Below the pieces are notes generated by a model. It saw only the letters and a program-made list of their open reading frames with translations. It had not been told where the DNA came from and did no database searches. Shown in pieces: positions 24,480 to 37,074 of a DNA stretch of 64,000 nt. Position numbers and translations under genes: made by a program. Source of the stretch: Bufo bufo (taxonomy: Eukaryota; Chordata; Amphibia; Anura; Bufonidae); the NCBI RefSeq assembly GCF_905171765.1, contig NC_053390.1, positions 506,016,301 to 506,080,300 on the forward strand, given 5' to 3'. Each line of letters starts with the position of its first letter. Position 1 is the stretch's first letter.

Positions 24480-25455
24480 AAATTTTTTATTTTAGGCCAC
24501 GGGAGTACAGGCCCCAAAAATTAGGCATTCACCTGACAGAAAATAACAAGTGATTATGTGGCTGGAGATATATTAGACGGTCATTTGATAACAATTTTAC
24601 TGCAGGCCAGTACAGGCCCCAAAAATTAGGCATTCACCTGACAGAAAACAACAAGTGATTATATGGCTGGAGGTACATTAGGTGGTCACTGAATAACAAT
24701 TTTACTGCAGGCCAGTATAGGCCCCAAAAATTAGGCATTCACCTGACAGAAAAGAACAAGTGATTATGTGGCTGGAGATATATTAGATGGTCAGCGGATA
24801 ACAATTTTACTGTAGGCCAGTACAGGCCCCAAAAATGAGGCATTCACCTGACAGAAAAGAACAAGTGATTATGTGGCTAAAGGTACATTAGGCGGTCACT
24901 GAATAACAATTTTACTGTAGGCCAGTACAGGCCCCAAAAATTAGGCATTCACCTGACAGAAAAGAACAAGTGATTATGTGGCTGGAGGTACATTAGGCGG
25001 TCACTGAATAGCAATTTTACTGTAGGCCAGTGGAGTACAGGCCCCAAAAATTAGGCATTCACCTGACAGAAAAGAACAAGTGATTATGTGGCTGGAGGTA
25101 CATTAGGTGGTCACTGAATAACAATTTTACTGTAGGCAGGTGGAGTACAGGCCCCAAAATTTAGACATTCACCTGACAGAAAAGAACAAGTGATTATGTG
25201 GCTGGAGGTATATTAGACAGTCAGTGGATAACAATTTTACTGTAGGCTAGTACAGGCCCCAAAAATTAGGCATTCACCTGACAGAAAAGAACAAGTGATT
25301 ATATGGCTGAAGGTATATTAGACGGTCAGTGGATAACAATTTTACTGTAGGCCAGTACAGGCCCCAAAAATTTGGCATTCACCTGACAGAAAATAACTAG
25401 TGATTAGGTGTCTGAAGGTACATTAGGCGGTCACTGGATAACATTTTTACTGTAG
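24480..25455. repeat. Internal satellite of the hAT element, about 105-bp unit
   Basis: About nine head-to-tail units share GCCAGTACAGGCCCCAAAAA and GGCATTCACCTGACAGAAAA, starting near 24496, 24605, 24711, 24815, 24919, 25024, 25131, 25247 and 25347. Units differ by a few bases and by small indels. It lies between the left terminus and the transposase end. Confidence 0.9.
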
Positions 25456-25466
25456 GCCACTAGTAG

Positions 25467-25562
25467 GGACTACTGGGTGTGCAGGCTTGACCTGTGGCCA
25501 AGAGTTCCATGGCAACTTGTGCCAGCTCTGGCCACAGGTCAAGCCTGCACACCCAGTAGTCC
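25467..25562. repeat. Snap-back inverted duplication, 37-bp arms
   Basis: GGACTACTGGGTGTGCAGGC (from 25467) and its downstream continuation to about 25504 are the reverse complement of 25526-25562, leaving a loop of about 21 nt; I see one unpaired base. On the minus strand the right arm is transposase coding sequence (DYWVCRLDLWPELAQ), so the left arm is an inverted copy of it. Confidence 0.9.
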
Positions 25563-28492
25563 AGGGGTTCCTAGCTTTTTTGAGCGTCCACATCGGCCGT
25601 TAACCCGATGTAATCGGACACCTGTCGGTCTAGGTGTTCCCTGAGGCTGGATCCAGAGGGCGGCTGTCGATGGGTTAGGTGCAAGAATGATCTCATATCC
25701 GAAGTGACCAACACATCTTCAAACCGCCCTCTTATTGCAGGTGCGGTAAGATTGGTACCCGCACCTGTTTCGCTGTGGGTGGAAATTCCTCTGCCAGCTC
25801 CCGCAACAGCAGAATGCAGCATCTCTTGCAGCAAGGCCTGAAAATGCTGCATACTACCAGCCCTCAGTGATGCTGGTAACATGTCCGCCATTTTGTGTTT
25901 TTACCGGGGGGTCTAAGTACATTGCCATTCAGTACTGGTCCTTGCCCTTTATGCTTTTTATACAGTGGTCCCTCTTCAAACACTGGAGCATGAAGGCACC
26001 CATTTGCACTAAATTGAAAGCGGTGGAGCGCCCTGGCTCCTGCTCATTGCCCAGGAGAATGTCATCCTAGGTCTCCTCCCCAGCCACGGACAACACCAGG
26101 GATCCCCGAAAAGTTTAAAGTCCCCCTCAAAGGCTGCTCTTCTTGCTCTTCCTCCTCCCCCCAGCCACCATTCTCCTCTGACTCCTCTTCACACTCCTGC
26201 TAACTTGTCTCAGATGGAAGAAGCCAGGTGTTACTGACGAAACGACGTCGGGAGGAGGTGGCTGAGGGTTCCACACACATTCTTAGGTAGTTATTTGCTT
26301 ACCCTTTCCACACATAGGTCTGTTTTTGCCTTACTTTTGGATTTTTATGTCTGATGGCTTCTATTGTCTTACTGGCTTGCTTATGTGTGGCTTCTTTATA
26401 CAATCTATATACCCTTGTGTGTTGACCCCTCAGCCTCCTCTAGTGTCGTTTATTCCTCACTGAAGGTTTCCCCCTTCCTTGCTGCTGTTTTTACAAAGTA
26501 TATTTTTATACATGTTAAATTAATTTACTTTAAATAACATTTCATGTTTATATATAAATGTGTTTAGTGCTAATTTTTGGTGTGTTTTGTGTAAGATGTA
26601 GTAACTCTCCCTGGGAATTCATTCAGCATTGCGACTTCCCCATCTTCCAGCTCCTGCTTCTCGATGGCTTGATCAATGATACGACGCAATGCATGCGAAA
26701 GAAGGCATAAGGTACGATGTCACTGATGGTGCCCTGGCTGCGACTGACCATTTTGGTGATCTCCTCAAATGGCCGCAGAAGTCTGCATGCGTCGTGCATG
26801 AGCAGCTACTGGAGCGGTGAAAAGAAACCAAGCTCCCCAGAACCTGTCTTGCTGCAGAGTTCGTACAGGTAGTCGTTAACAGCACGTTGCTGCTGGAGCA
26901 GTCTATCAAGCATATACAAGGTGGAGTTCCAGCGCGTTGGGCTATCACAAATCAGACGTCTGACGGGCAGGTGGTGTTGCCACTGAACATGAGCAAGGCG
27001 AGCCATGGCCGTGTAAGATCTTCTAAAATGGCCAGAGATTTTCCTGGCCTGCCGCAAGACGTCCTTGACTCCGGGGTATTTGGCAACGAATCGCTGCATG
27101 ACTAAGTTCATGACGTGTTCCATGCATGGCACGTGTGTGATTTTGCCCTGTTTCAGCGTGCTCAGTAGATTGGCAGCGTTGTCGCACACCACTTTACCAA
27201 CTGTCAAATTGAGCGCGGTTAGCCACTGATCGGCCTGTGACCGCAGAGCTGAAAGCAGTGCAGGACAGGTGTGGCTCTTGGCTTCCAGGCACAACAGCCG
27301 CAGCACAGCATGGCAACGTCTCACCTGGAATGTCGAATAGGTTTTGGGGATCTTGGGGGGTGCAGCGGAAGAGGTGGTAACAGTGGAAAAGGAGGAGTCA
27401 GCCGATGAGGAGACAGAGGATGCGGTAGGAGGAGGAGAAGAGGCAGGCCTGCATGCAATCCGTGGCGGTAACACCAAATCCACACGGGTGCCACGGGTTA
27501 AATGCTTGATGGCCATCAGAAGGTTCACCCAGTGGGCAGTAAAAGTTATGTACCTTCCCTGCCTGTGTTTGCTAGACCATGTGGCTGTGGGCAGATGTAT
27601 CTTGGCACCGACACCGTGCGCCACAGATATATTTACTTGCCGCTGAACATGGCCATATAGCTCTGGGATGCCTTTCTATTGCAGTGTGCCAATGGCCACA
27701 AATTTTCTAAAGGCCTCCAAGTCCACCAGTTTATATGGCAGTAGTTGGCGGGCTAGCAGTTGCGACAAGCCAGCAGTAAGCCGTTGGGCAGGAGGGTTAT
27801 TTGGCGTCATCAACTTTTTATGCTTGAACATTTAGGCCAGGGAAGCCTGCCTTCTGCCAGATGAACGCGACGATGGTGGAGTGGAGGTCAAATGGGAGGA
27901 GAGAGGAGAAGGAGAAGGAAAAGAGGCAGGATGTGGAGTACCAGGAGTGTGGCTTTGTGAGTTCTGACGGCTTTGCTCCCACTGGGCTCGGTGATGGGAG
28001 GCCAGGTGCCTTCTTACCTTCTTACGGCGGTCGCCCTAGGTGAGTGTTGGGCTTACCGTGACTTATGCGTTGACAGCACAGGCTGCAGATGGCAACACTA
28101 TTGTCAGCAGCTGACACGTTAAAAAAAGCCCACACTGCGGAGCCATGTGCCGGTCTCCTAGGAGCGTAAGATGTGACTGTGCATGGTGGATGGCTGGCTC
28201 CAGATACATTGGCAGTCTGCTTTTTGCCTCTGGTGCACTGAGAATTCTGCCTGCTTCTCCTCCTTATCTGCTGCTCCGGCTCTCCATCTGAACTCCCCTC
28301 CTCTTCCTCTCTTGTGGGCACCCATGTGACGTCCATCGACACATCATCATCGTCCCCTTCACCACTACTGACATTAGAGATCTCGGAGTAGGCAGCAACA
28401 GCGGGGCCCACACTCCTTGGCTTGATCTGGGTACTGTCGTCAGACCGCTGGGTGGCGGTCGTTGCTACCTCCTCTTCCTCATCCGATGCCAA
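25505..28492 (-). pseudogene. hAT transposase with BED zinc finger (degraded)
   Basis: Read leftwards from 28492, a 156-codon open piece has an acidic amino-terminal half (DEEEE, GDDDD, REEEEG) and the first half of a BED finger (SAVWAFF, then CSLCC as CxxC). After a frameshift the HLASHH segment near 28000 completes the finger. A 272-codon piece at 26806-27624 holds the hAT core: VCDNAAN (a catalytic aspartate), CMEHVMNLV (CxxH) and DSPTRWNST (TRWNS). Carboxy-terminal pieces follow at 25571-25891 and DYWVCRLDLWPELAQ near 25520-25562. Stops and at least four frameshifts separate the parts, and the final conserved SERxFS part of the dimerisation domain is missing. The protein would cut and paste the element; this copy cannot. 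Confidence 0.85.
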
Positions 28493-28799
28493 GAATGGCT
28501 ACGCATCGGTAAAGTCTGGGAATGGATGGGAAAATAATTCCTCTGACTCGAGTGGAGGGGGTCTTTGGGGGTGCACACAGCAGAGAGTGAGGAGGGTGCA
28601 GATGCAGAGGATGAGGAGGGTGCAGAAGCGGAAGGCTGAGTGAGCCACTCAACCAACTCTGGTGCGTCCTTTGACGCAATCGCACGCACTTTCAACTTCC
28701 CACTTAGGCTCCGGCCTGGTGCACCTGCCACCCCTGCGAAACGGCCTGCCTCTTCCTCTGTCTGTCATTTTCAAAATGACCCTGTGTCAAAGTTCCTAG

Positions 28800-30540
28800 A
28801 GAAGAGCAGTATTTGTGGAAGCAGGTATATCGCAGGCTTCAATCATTATTTGGTGGAAGCTGGTTTATCAAACCCCTTAATCAGTATTTTGTGGATGCAG
28901 GTGTATCGCAGGCCTCAATCAATATTTGGTGGAAGCAGGTATATCAATCCCCTTAATCAGTATTTTGTGGAAGCAGGCATATCGCACCCCTCAATCAGTA
29001 TCTTGTGGAAACAGGTATATAGAACACCTTAATCAATATTTGGTTGAAGCAGGTATATCGCACCCCTCAATCAGTATTTTGTGGAAGCAGGTATATCAAA
29101 CCCCTTAATCACTATTTTGTGGAAACAGGTATATCAATCCCCTTAATTAGTATTTTGTGGAAACAGGTATATAGAACCCCATAATCAATATTTGGTGGAA
29201 GTAGGTATATCGCACTCCTCAATCTGTATTTTGTGGAAGCAGGTATATCAAACCTCTTAATCAGTATTTTAGGGAAGCAGGTATATCGCACCCCTCAATC
29301 AGTATTTTGTGGAAACAGGTATATAGAACCCCTTAATCAATATTTGGTTGAAGCAGGTATATCGCACCCCTCAATCAGTATTTTGTGGAAGCAGGTATTT
29401 CAAACACCTTAATCACTATTTTGTGGAAACAGGTATATCAATCCCCTTAATTAGTATTTTGTGGAAGCAGGTATATAGAACCCCATAATCAATATTTGGT
29501 GGAAGTAGGTATATCGCACTCCTCAATCTGTATTTTGTGGAAGCAGGTATATCAAGCCTCTTAATCAGTATTTTAGGGAAGCAGGTATATCACACCCCTC
29601 AATCAGTATTTTGTGGAAATAGGTATATAGAACTTCTTAATTAATATTTTGTGGAAGCAGGTATATCGCACCCTTCAATCAGTATTTTGTGGAAGCAGGT
29701 ATATAAAAACCCCGTAATCAGTATTTTGTGGAAGCAGTTATATCGCTCCCCTCAATCTTTATTTTGTGGAAGCAGGTGTATAGAACCCCTTAATCAATAT
29801 TTGGTGGAAGTGGGTATATCAATCCCCTTAATCATTATTTTGTGGAAGCAGGTATATAGAACCACTTAATCAATATTTGGTGGAAGCAGGTATATCGCAA
29901 CCCTCAATCTGTATTTTGTGAAAGCAGGTATATGAAAACCCCTTAATAAGTGTTTTGTGGAAGCAGGTATATTACACCCCTCAATCTGTATTTTGTGGAA
30001 GCAGGTATATAGAACCCCTTAATCAATATTTTGCAGAAGCAGGTATATCTCACTCCTCAATCAGTATTTTGTGGAAGCAGGTATATCACACCCCTCAATC
30101 TGTATTTTTTGGAAGCAGGTATATCAAACCCCATAATCAGTAATTTGCAGAAGCAGGTATATCGCAGGCCTCAATCAATATTTGGTGGAAGCAGGTATCT
30201 CAATCTCCTTAATCAGTATTTTGTGGAAGCAGGTGTATCACAGGCCTTAATCAATATTTGGTGTAAGCAGGTATATCAATCCCCTTAATCAGTATTTTGT
30301 GGAAGCAGGTATATAGAACCACTTAATCAATATTTGGTGGAAGCAGGTATATCGCACCCCTCAATCTGTATTTTGTGGAAGCAGGTATATAGAACCCCTT
30401 AATCAATATTTGGTGGAAGCAGGTATATCGCACTCCTCAATCAGTATTTTGTGGAAGCAGGAATTTCAAACCCCTTAATCAGTATTTTTTGGAAGCAGGT
30501 ATATTGCACCCGTCAATCATTTTTGTGGGGGCAACAGGTA
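28800..30540. repeat. Internal satellite of the hAT element, about 39-bp unit
   Basis: About 44 units built on GTGGAAGCAGGTATATC alternate between two variable middles, CGCACCCCTCAATC and AGAACCCCTTAATC or AAACCCCTTAATC, and end in AGTATTTT or AATATTTG. The unit length of 39 is divisible by three, which explains open frames of 60-130 codons across it; these are not genes. It lies upstream of the minus-strand transposase. Confidence 0.92.
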
Positions 30541-30860
30541 TATCACACCAATTGCAAATAGTTGTTCCAATAGCCTTTGTCCCTCTATATACCTGCGGTA
30601 TCGCAGCAGAACCGTGCACAACTGCTGCACAATACAAATGCACAATATACTTTCTATGTTAGAAAGTATATTATTGGTATATCACAGGCCTCCATTTGTT
30701 TTTTGGGGGGCAACAGGTATATCACACCAGTTGCAATTAGTTATTCCAATACCGTTTGTCCCTCCATATAGCTGCGGTATCGCAGCAGAACTGCACACAA
30801 CTGCTGCACAATACAAATGCACTATAATATACTTTCTATGTTAGATAGTATATTATAAGT
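30541..30860. repeat. Duplicated block with palindrome next to the hAT right end
   Basis: Two copies of a roughly 190-bp block share CGGTATCGCAGCAGAAC and ACAACTGCTGCACAATAC, at 30550-30700 and 30730-30860. Each carries AATATACTTTCTATGTTAGA followed by AGTATATT, a near-perfect palindrome. Confidence 0.8.
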
Positions 30861-31257
30861 ATATCACACCCCTCAGTATATCACACCTATCAATAGCACA
30901 CCTATACCAGTCCTTAAAAGGACTTTTTTGGCCCTATTAGCTAGCGTATGGTGTCCCTAACAGTCTCTCCCTGCTCCACAAAGCAACCTCTCCCTACACT
31001 GGCAAAACACAAAATGTAAAATGGCTGCCAGATCGAGTTCTGTTATAGTGTGGGGGTGTGTCCATGTGCTGAAACGTCTCATTTAACTGTCCTGTCCCAC
31101 CTGATGGATGTGTCATGGGTCAAAGTTTGGCGCAATGCAAAAGAATATGGTGCATGCGAACATTGCAATATGTTCGCATGTTCGGCGAATCACGAACCAG
31201 CAAAGTTCGCCGCAAAACGACTGCCGGGCGAACCGCAAGGACATCTCTAGTAAACAT

Positions 31258-34200
31258 GTCCTTAGGAGATTTCCTGCAGTAAGACCAGTTGCGCATTCTT
31301 CCCCGCCTCTCTATCTTCGGCTGGAGATTGGCTTATGTGCACTAACATGACCTCAGGGAGTTCAGGAAAGGGGTGGGGCTTAACTTTAATAAACTTCAAT
31401 GGACAGAGCACTGTGAAAGGACTAGAAAACTTCAAAACTTAGCAGCTTCTTACAAAATCTCTGTCTGTATGTGTATGCAGGGATACTAGACACTATCTGT
31501 GCACTGACACTACAGAAAGTGCTACCCAGCTTTTTTTAGGGTGGTGCCAGTGAAGGGCAATTACCAAATCCAGATAGTTTTACCAAGGCACTCATTATGT
31601 AATCTTGCTACTTTATTTAATCGATGCACACAAATCCAAATAAGTCAAAACACAGTGTAGATGCAGTATTAGGAAAGTTTACTTCATATACAGAATGTTT
31701 TGGTCCAACAAAAGACCTTCCTTAGCCATATGAGCCTTTGTGTTCATTTCAAGAATATATGTGTCTGGACCATGTTTACCTATATAGACAGGAAGAATCT
31801 CTTACTGTCTGTCTAGACAAACCTGACATCCATCAGTTTGAGAAAGTTGGATTACAAGTCTTATGGAGCTGTACACACTATCCAGATAATGTTATTCTTA
31901 CATTATGCAAGTAACACAGCTTTCCCAGGAACCTGAAAGGCAAATCTGCCTATCTATGGCACTATAAAGGAGTTAGGAGGGGATCTGTTTTAGTAGACTT
32001 CATGTTCTGTGGTCTATTACAGTTCCACATAGTTAACCTAGCCTTCCCAAACCTGACAAGCTATGGCACTATTTGGGACTGAGGAGGGGGATTTGTCTTG
32101 GTACATTTAGTATTCTGCATTCTCTATTACAGGACCCTGATAGCAAATCTTCCTACATATAGTACTATTTAGTATTGAGGAGACAGATTTATTTAGGTAG
32201 ACTTAGTATTTACTAGAACCTATTACAGCTACTCAACATAATGTGTTACCCAGCTTTACTTGGACCGTGAATGACAAATCTGTCTAGTTATGCTACACTA
32301 TGGAGACTTTTTAACTAGGATTATTACTGTACTTTTCCAAGCCCATCACTAGCACATCCAGTTAGGTATTCTACAACACTGGGGATTTACCAGTTCATAA
32401 ATAGGCTGATTTGGCATTCAGCAGTCTTGGAAAGCTGGGTAGCAATGCCTGCGGGGTGGTGACAGGGGACAAATTGGCTTTATAAAATACACACAATGCT
32501 GCCTGATACATTACATGAATCTATCATCTCGTACCAGGGCACCAACTAGGAAAATTTGGAATTCAGCAATCTGAGAAAGCTGGGTAATAACCTCTGCAGT
32601 GCTGTAATGGAGGCTATATTTGGTATATACATTCTGTATACACTACATCCATAAATATAATATCAGACACTAGTGAGTATATACTATACATGTATTTTGG
32701 TCTCCAGCTTACCTCCACATGCTAGCCAGCTTTCTAAAGCTGATAAGAGGCAAAACTCACAATTATGCAATGAAGGGAGGAATTATCACTGCACTACTAG
32801 GCAGATTAGCCGTTCAGCTGTTTGTACTCTGGGTGGTACTATGTATTACTACAGGTGGTACTATGGCTGGTACTGTTACCAAATCTATTTTGTACTATTA
32901 GTAACTAGGAGATTCCATCCAGCAAAATGGCCATGCTAACTGTGTAGACAAAAATGATCCAAACTAAACCCTACACCCTCCTCCCAAACTTCCTGGCTCA
33001 CGTGCACTAGCTTCAGAGAGGGAAGGGGAAGAAGACATGTCTACAGCCTGAGATAAAAATGCACTGCTTTTCTATTGTATTTTTCTTGGTCTGCAATTGT
33101 GATATCTGACCAAACAAGATCAACTAACAAAAAATGTCACATTTTGTTTAGTGTTCATTTTTTCTTTGTTTTGCTTCTGGTTTTAGTGACCCTTTAACAT
33201 CAGTTGTATAGTATGGGTCGGTATACAGAAAGACATTTTAATGTTTTAGTAAAACATTGGTTGCTAATAGGACATTAAACAGGTTACAATTTATCGTTGA
33301 AAAGCGGTCGCTATGATCATCCAAATGCATCAAACTTGTTTTCAATAGTTTTTTTCACTTGTATATTCCATGCATTTCTTTCCAGATAATGAAATCCACA
33401 TGCGGATAACAAATTCCATATGTCCACACAGTATAAAGTCTTTACGTACTTTGCTGCATGTCCAACAGTTTATTCACATCCCAATCTAAAGAAAATTATA
33501 ATTTAATCTATTTTAAAAGGTATTCTTGTTTTACACATAAAAGTCACAAGAACAGCTCAGCATCAATTTCAAAAGATAAATCTGAATAAAATCAAGATGA
33601 GATACTGATAAAAAAAACATGAGTAGCAGTAATGGATGTAATGCCATTATATAAATACCTAAGTTTGTTTACAAAGTTAGAAATGATAGAAGAGCCGCTC
33701 AATATTCATATTTTAGACAGCACATTCAGTATTTCTGGTCTGAATGGGAGTTCCAGACAATTGTAATCCAGGGACTTGTACACTAGGGGATCATTCACAC
33801 TTTGTGATTTCCATGTGTTTCAACGTCAAATGGGTGATGACATGGAAACTGAATTAAAGTGCAGAAGGCCATAGGGATTACAGTAATGTGCTAAATGGAT
33901 TCTGACCCTCTATGCATTATTTGTGGCAGTACTAAGCCAAAATAAAGACAGTATCAAGCTAACAATGTGTAGGTATGACTTCACCGGCTGCGAAACAAGT
34001 AATACACATGCAGTAAGTCCTGAAGGAGCTAGTGCATAGGGTGGGAGAGGTAGTGGCACTGGTGAAGTGTTGTGTCCCGGTGTACTCCTTTAGGCTGTTG
34101 CTCACTGGGGATAGGTGCCATGGAAATGTAGTCTTCTGGCACCAGTAAAGAATATGGAGGTTGGTTGGATGGCTGTAATTTAGAACTTGTATTGTACTGG

Positions 34201-34480
34201 CCTAATAGTAGTCTGGGTGATGGGTAGTGCCGTTAGTTGCTGGTTGTGGCTGTTCACTCTTCTGTATGTCTTCTCAAGGATTTACTTGAGGCACAATCAA
34301 GTTGGTCCTCTGGAGAACCTCTCTCTGTGCTTCCCCTCTCAGGAATATTTAAAGAATTTTTGGGGATTTGTTTCGCTCTCTTTTGCCACCTGCTGTTGAT
34401 TTTATATTTTTGCAAATTTTATCTCCTTTTTACAGATTTTATTAAGCCCTTTGTAAACTTCAAACACTACAGCTGAGCCC
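31258..34480. other. Unassigned non-coding stretch
   Basis: No gene or recognised mobile element. The motif ACCCAGCTTT or its complement recurs near 31525, 32247, 32432 and 32573, suggesting an old dispersed repeat. Short frames near 32673-32939 and 34187-34476 have no domain. Confidence 0.4.
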
Positions 34481-34495
34481 TCAGATTTGTATTTT

Positions 34496-35340
34496 TTATG
34501 CCCTTTTTTTGTCTTTTATTGACCTTTTTATAGTAGCTGTAAGCCATGGGGGGGGGGGGGGGGGTAATTTTTGCCATTTACACTTGTTACCTAAAGGAAT
34601 AAAATTTTTAGTGCAATTACTCAATGTGGATTTAAAGATCTTCCATTTATCTTCAGTATTATTATGTGACAGTAGCTGTTCCCAGTCTATGCCCTGAAAT
34701 GCTGCCTTCAACCCAGGGAAATTAGCCTTTTAAAAAAAAAATCTGTGTCTTTGCTCTGCCTGACAGAGTTTGCTTCTTATAGTCTAGGTGGAATATAATT
34801 ATATTGTGGTCACTATTACCTAGTGTTTCTCGAACAGTAAAATTTCCAACAAGCTCTGCATCATTAGAAATTACCAGATCCAACAGAGCATTGACATTTT
34901 ATCTCCCCCTGACTTTGTCATTGGTGCCAATGTGTACCATGATCGCCGGGTCTTCCCCAGCCCCACCCAGCAATCTGTCAATCCGATCTGGAGTATGCCA
35001 AACCCGAGTACCCGGAAGACAGCATCTGTCTGACCTTTTCTGCATTCCTTTTCCCATCCTTCCTGCAGCGGTCATCCTCCTGGTTGTTAGGATAAACTCC
35101 CTGCTGCAGTGTTGCTGGCCCTGGGCTTTCATCCCTAATATCAGCCACACAGGCATATTTACTAGGGCGTTCCAGCTCAGGACTAACCTCCCTGGCACTT
35201 TTCCCTCTACCCCTTCTTCCTACATTAACCCAACTGCTGACCTAATAGTCCTGATCTTGCCCTCCACCTCCCACCTTCATTTCACTGACCCTAGTCAGTG
35301 CCTGCACAGTGAGGTCTAAGCCTCAGTGAGGATTATCTTA
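34496..35340 (-). pseudogene. CR1-like LINE fragment (ORF1 esterase piece plus endonuclease carboxy terminus)
   Basis: On the minus strand, 34899-35198 encodes a segment with CCLPGTRVWHTPDRIDRLL and MVHIGTND, resembling the esterase-like ORF1 of CR1-clade LINEs. Downstream, about 34740-34890 reads DLVISNDAEL and GNSDHN, the carboxy-terminal SDH motif of an AP-type endonuclease. Then 34496-34711 contains WKIFKSTLSN and PPPWLTATIKRSIKDKK, the linker between endonuclease and reverse transcriptase. The start of the endonuclease is missing between the first two, so an internal deletion joined them near 34890. Reverse transcriptase is absent. A G-run at 34549-34565 sits in the linker. Confidence 0.65.
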
Positions 35341-35478
35341 CTTGTGACCAGGTAGGACCTGTGATGGGAGGAGTTCTTCCTAACCGGGATAGGATGAGAG
35401 GTGGATTAAAGGTCTGACTAGTCTAGTCATGTGATAGAATGAATGAGGTGATGTATTTTTGAATTGTATTTTTATATT

Positions 35479-35712
35479 GTAACAAAGGAGGTGTGACCCT
35501 AAGTGGTGATGCAGGGAAAGGGTGTGCCTTTTAATGGTATTTAAGGTTGGTTTCTGATGCTAAGATGTTCGCTCCTGTCGGGCGATACCGAAGTGTGCAT
35601 GCCATTGTTTTATGCGTTTTATCAGAGATACTGTTGTAAGTACAATAAATCTTTGCACGTGACGGTGGCAGTCTGGGCTTCACTATTGTTGCGACCTTTA
35701 ATTACCCACAGG
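35479..35712 (+). repeat. Possible solo LTR
   Basis: A segment from TGTAACAAAGGAGG to ACCCACA has LTR-like parts in order: a TATA-like GGTATTTAAGG near 35538 and AATAAA near 35644 followed by TTTGCACGTGACG. No flanking duplication was identified and no partner LTR is in the window, so the call is tentative. Confidence 0.3.
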
Positions 35713-35947
35713 AGTGTTGGAGAGAGGAGGGATCCTCGGGTATACCCCTTTCAGATCCTTCCCCGTGCCTTTTGTAACCCGTACCAAGAAGGGAGGAGGT
35801 GTATCAAGCAGCACTGTTTTCCACTTTCTTGATTTACTTGCTTCTGTGATCTTCCCACACCGCATTGAAAACCTGCAGCGCAAGATTACAGATACAGATA
35901 CGTATACTAGTGACTTTTCTATTGTGAGAGCCGAGTTGGTTTGGACA

Positions 35948-36280
35948 AAAGGGTCACTGAGTTTTCATAAAACTTTTAATATGTCATAGAGACATATTAA
36001 AGGTTTTCATTGGTGTGGGTCTGAGTGCTGAGACCCCCACTGATCCCTAGAACGAGGATGGAAATGAGCTCTCATATTGCGCACTCTCTTCTCGGTGTAG
36101 GAGACCGACAGTCTTGATTCCATGGGCCTGTCTTGATTCCTTCCTCTGCAGTGAGGAGACAGAGCGATATGTGAGCGCTTTTCTCTTCTCTTTCTGATCG
36201 GTGGAGGTCTCAGCACTCAGACCCCCACCAATCAAAACCTTTGATTCCTTTCATGGTCTCTATGACGTATCAGTGTCCCT
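35948..36280. mobile_element. Palindromic MITE, about 330 bp
   Basis: The outer ends AAGGGTCACTGA and CAGTGTCCCTT are inverted, as are the inner blocks ATTGGTGTGGGTCTGAGTGC and GCACTCAGACCCCCACCAAT. TTAA follows the right end (36281-36284); the left flank ACAA is a poor match, so the duplication is uncertain. Confidence 0.6.
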
Positions 36281-36897
36281 TTAAATGTACATGGTCAGTT
36301 TACTATAAGATTAAAGCAATTCAGTGGCTTCTTATATCTATAAATTAATATATAAACCATATACATTCTCTTAACCCTGCTGTTTAGATAAGGACCAGTT
36401 TAATGCCCCCCAAAAACAAGATCTCTAATTTGAAATAAAGCACTGAAAAAATACTATGTGTATTGCATGCATTATTTTTCACTTATTGGCACTGAAATAC
36501 ATATTCTAAATTCCTGTTTCTTCCTGTATATTTTTCAGATCATTAATCATTCTATTTACCCCACATGGAATGTAAATGCTGTTATGTGATTCACATCACC
36601 TATAAAATATAAAAGCATACCTTACCTTGAAGACCATTTTCTCATTACTGATGAAAATATTTTATGGAATTTGTGTCAAGCATTTCTTCTGTGCATACTG
36701 TTCAACTTCTGATAACTGTTAATTTTTACAAACTCATGTTTTTGGCTAAACTATACATGTGACCTCCAAACACCAACCTTAAACTCTTTCTAGAGTCTGT
36801 GGTTTAAAAGAGACATAAATGAATGACATTTTGGTAAAGGTCAAATGAGTTTATTTCTGGAAACAATCTCTTTGTTTGATCAGAAGGTGTCCTGCCA

Positions 36898-37067
36898 GGG
36901 GGTCATTTATCAAACTGGTGTAAAGAAGAACTAGTTGCCCATAGCAACCGATCAGATTCCCCCTTTCATTTTTGACAGCTCCTTTGGAAAATGAAAGGAG
37001 GAATCTGATTGGTTGCTATGGGCAACTAAGCCAGTTTTACTTTACACCAGTTTGATAAATGACCCCC
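36898..37067. mobile_element. Palindromic MITE, 170 bp
   Basis: GGGGGTCATTTATCAAACTG at the left is exactly mirrored by CAGTTTGATAAATGACCCCC at the right, and the interior pairs further (GTTGCCCATAGCAACC / GGTTGCTATGGGCAAC). The target duplication is not clear. No coding content. Confidence 0.8.
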
Positions 37068-37074
37068 TTAATTA

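Larger units (their letters stand above)
24201..31249 (-). mobile_element. hAT transposon, 7.05 kb, with internal satellites and broken transposase
   Basis: The left end TAGTGATGGACGAAC and right end (reverse complement TAGAGATGTCC) are short imperfect inverted repeats, and the flanks carry an 8-bp duplication with one mismatch, GTGAACAT (24193-24200) and GTAAACAT (31250-31257). Subterminal DNA is rich in TTCGC/GCGAA. Inside, from the left, lie a satellite of about 105-bp units (24480-25455), a snap-back hairpin (25467-25562), a minus-strand hAT transposase remnant (to about 28490), a satellite of about 39-bp units (28800-30540) and a duplicated block (30541-30860). The one-mismatch duplication and several frameshifts suggest middle age. 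Confidence 0.85.

Noticed and set aside
28800..30540. CRISPR-like direct repeats
   Set aside because: Units are contiguous with no unique spacers, the genome is eukaryotic and no cas genes exist.
34549..34565. G-run as a quadruplex regulatory element
   Set aside because: It lies in the reverse complement of a proline-rich LINE linker and is a simple homopolymer; no promoter context.
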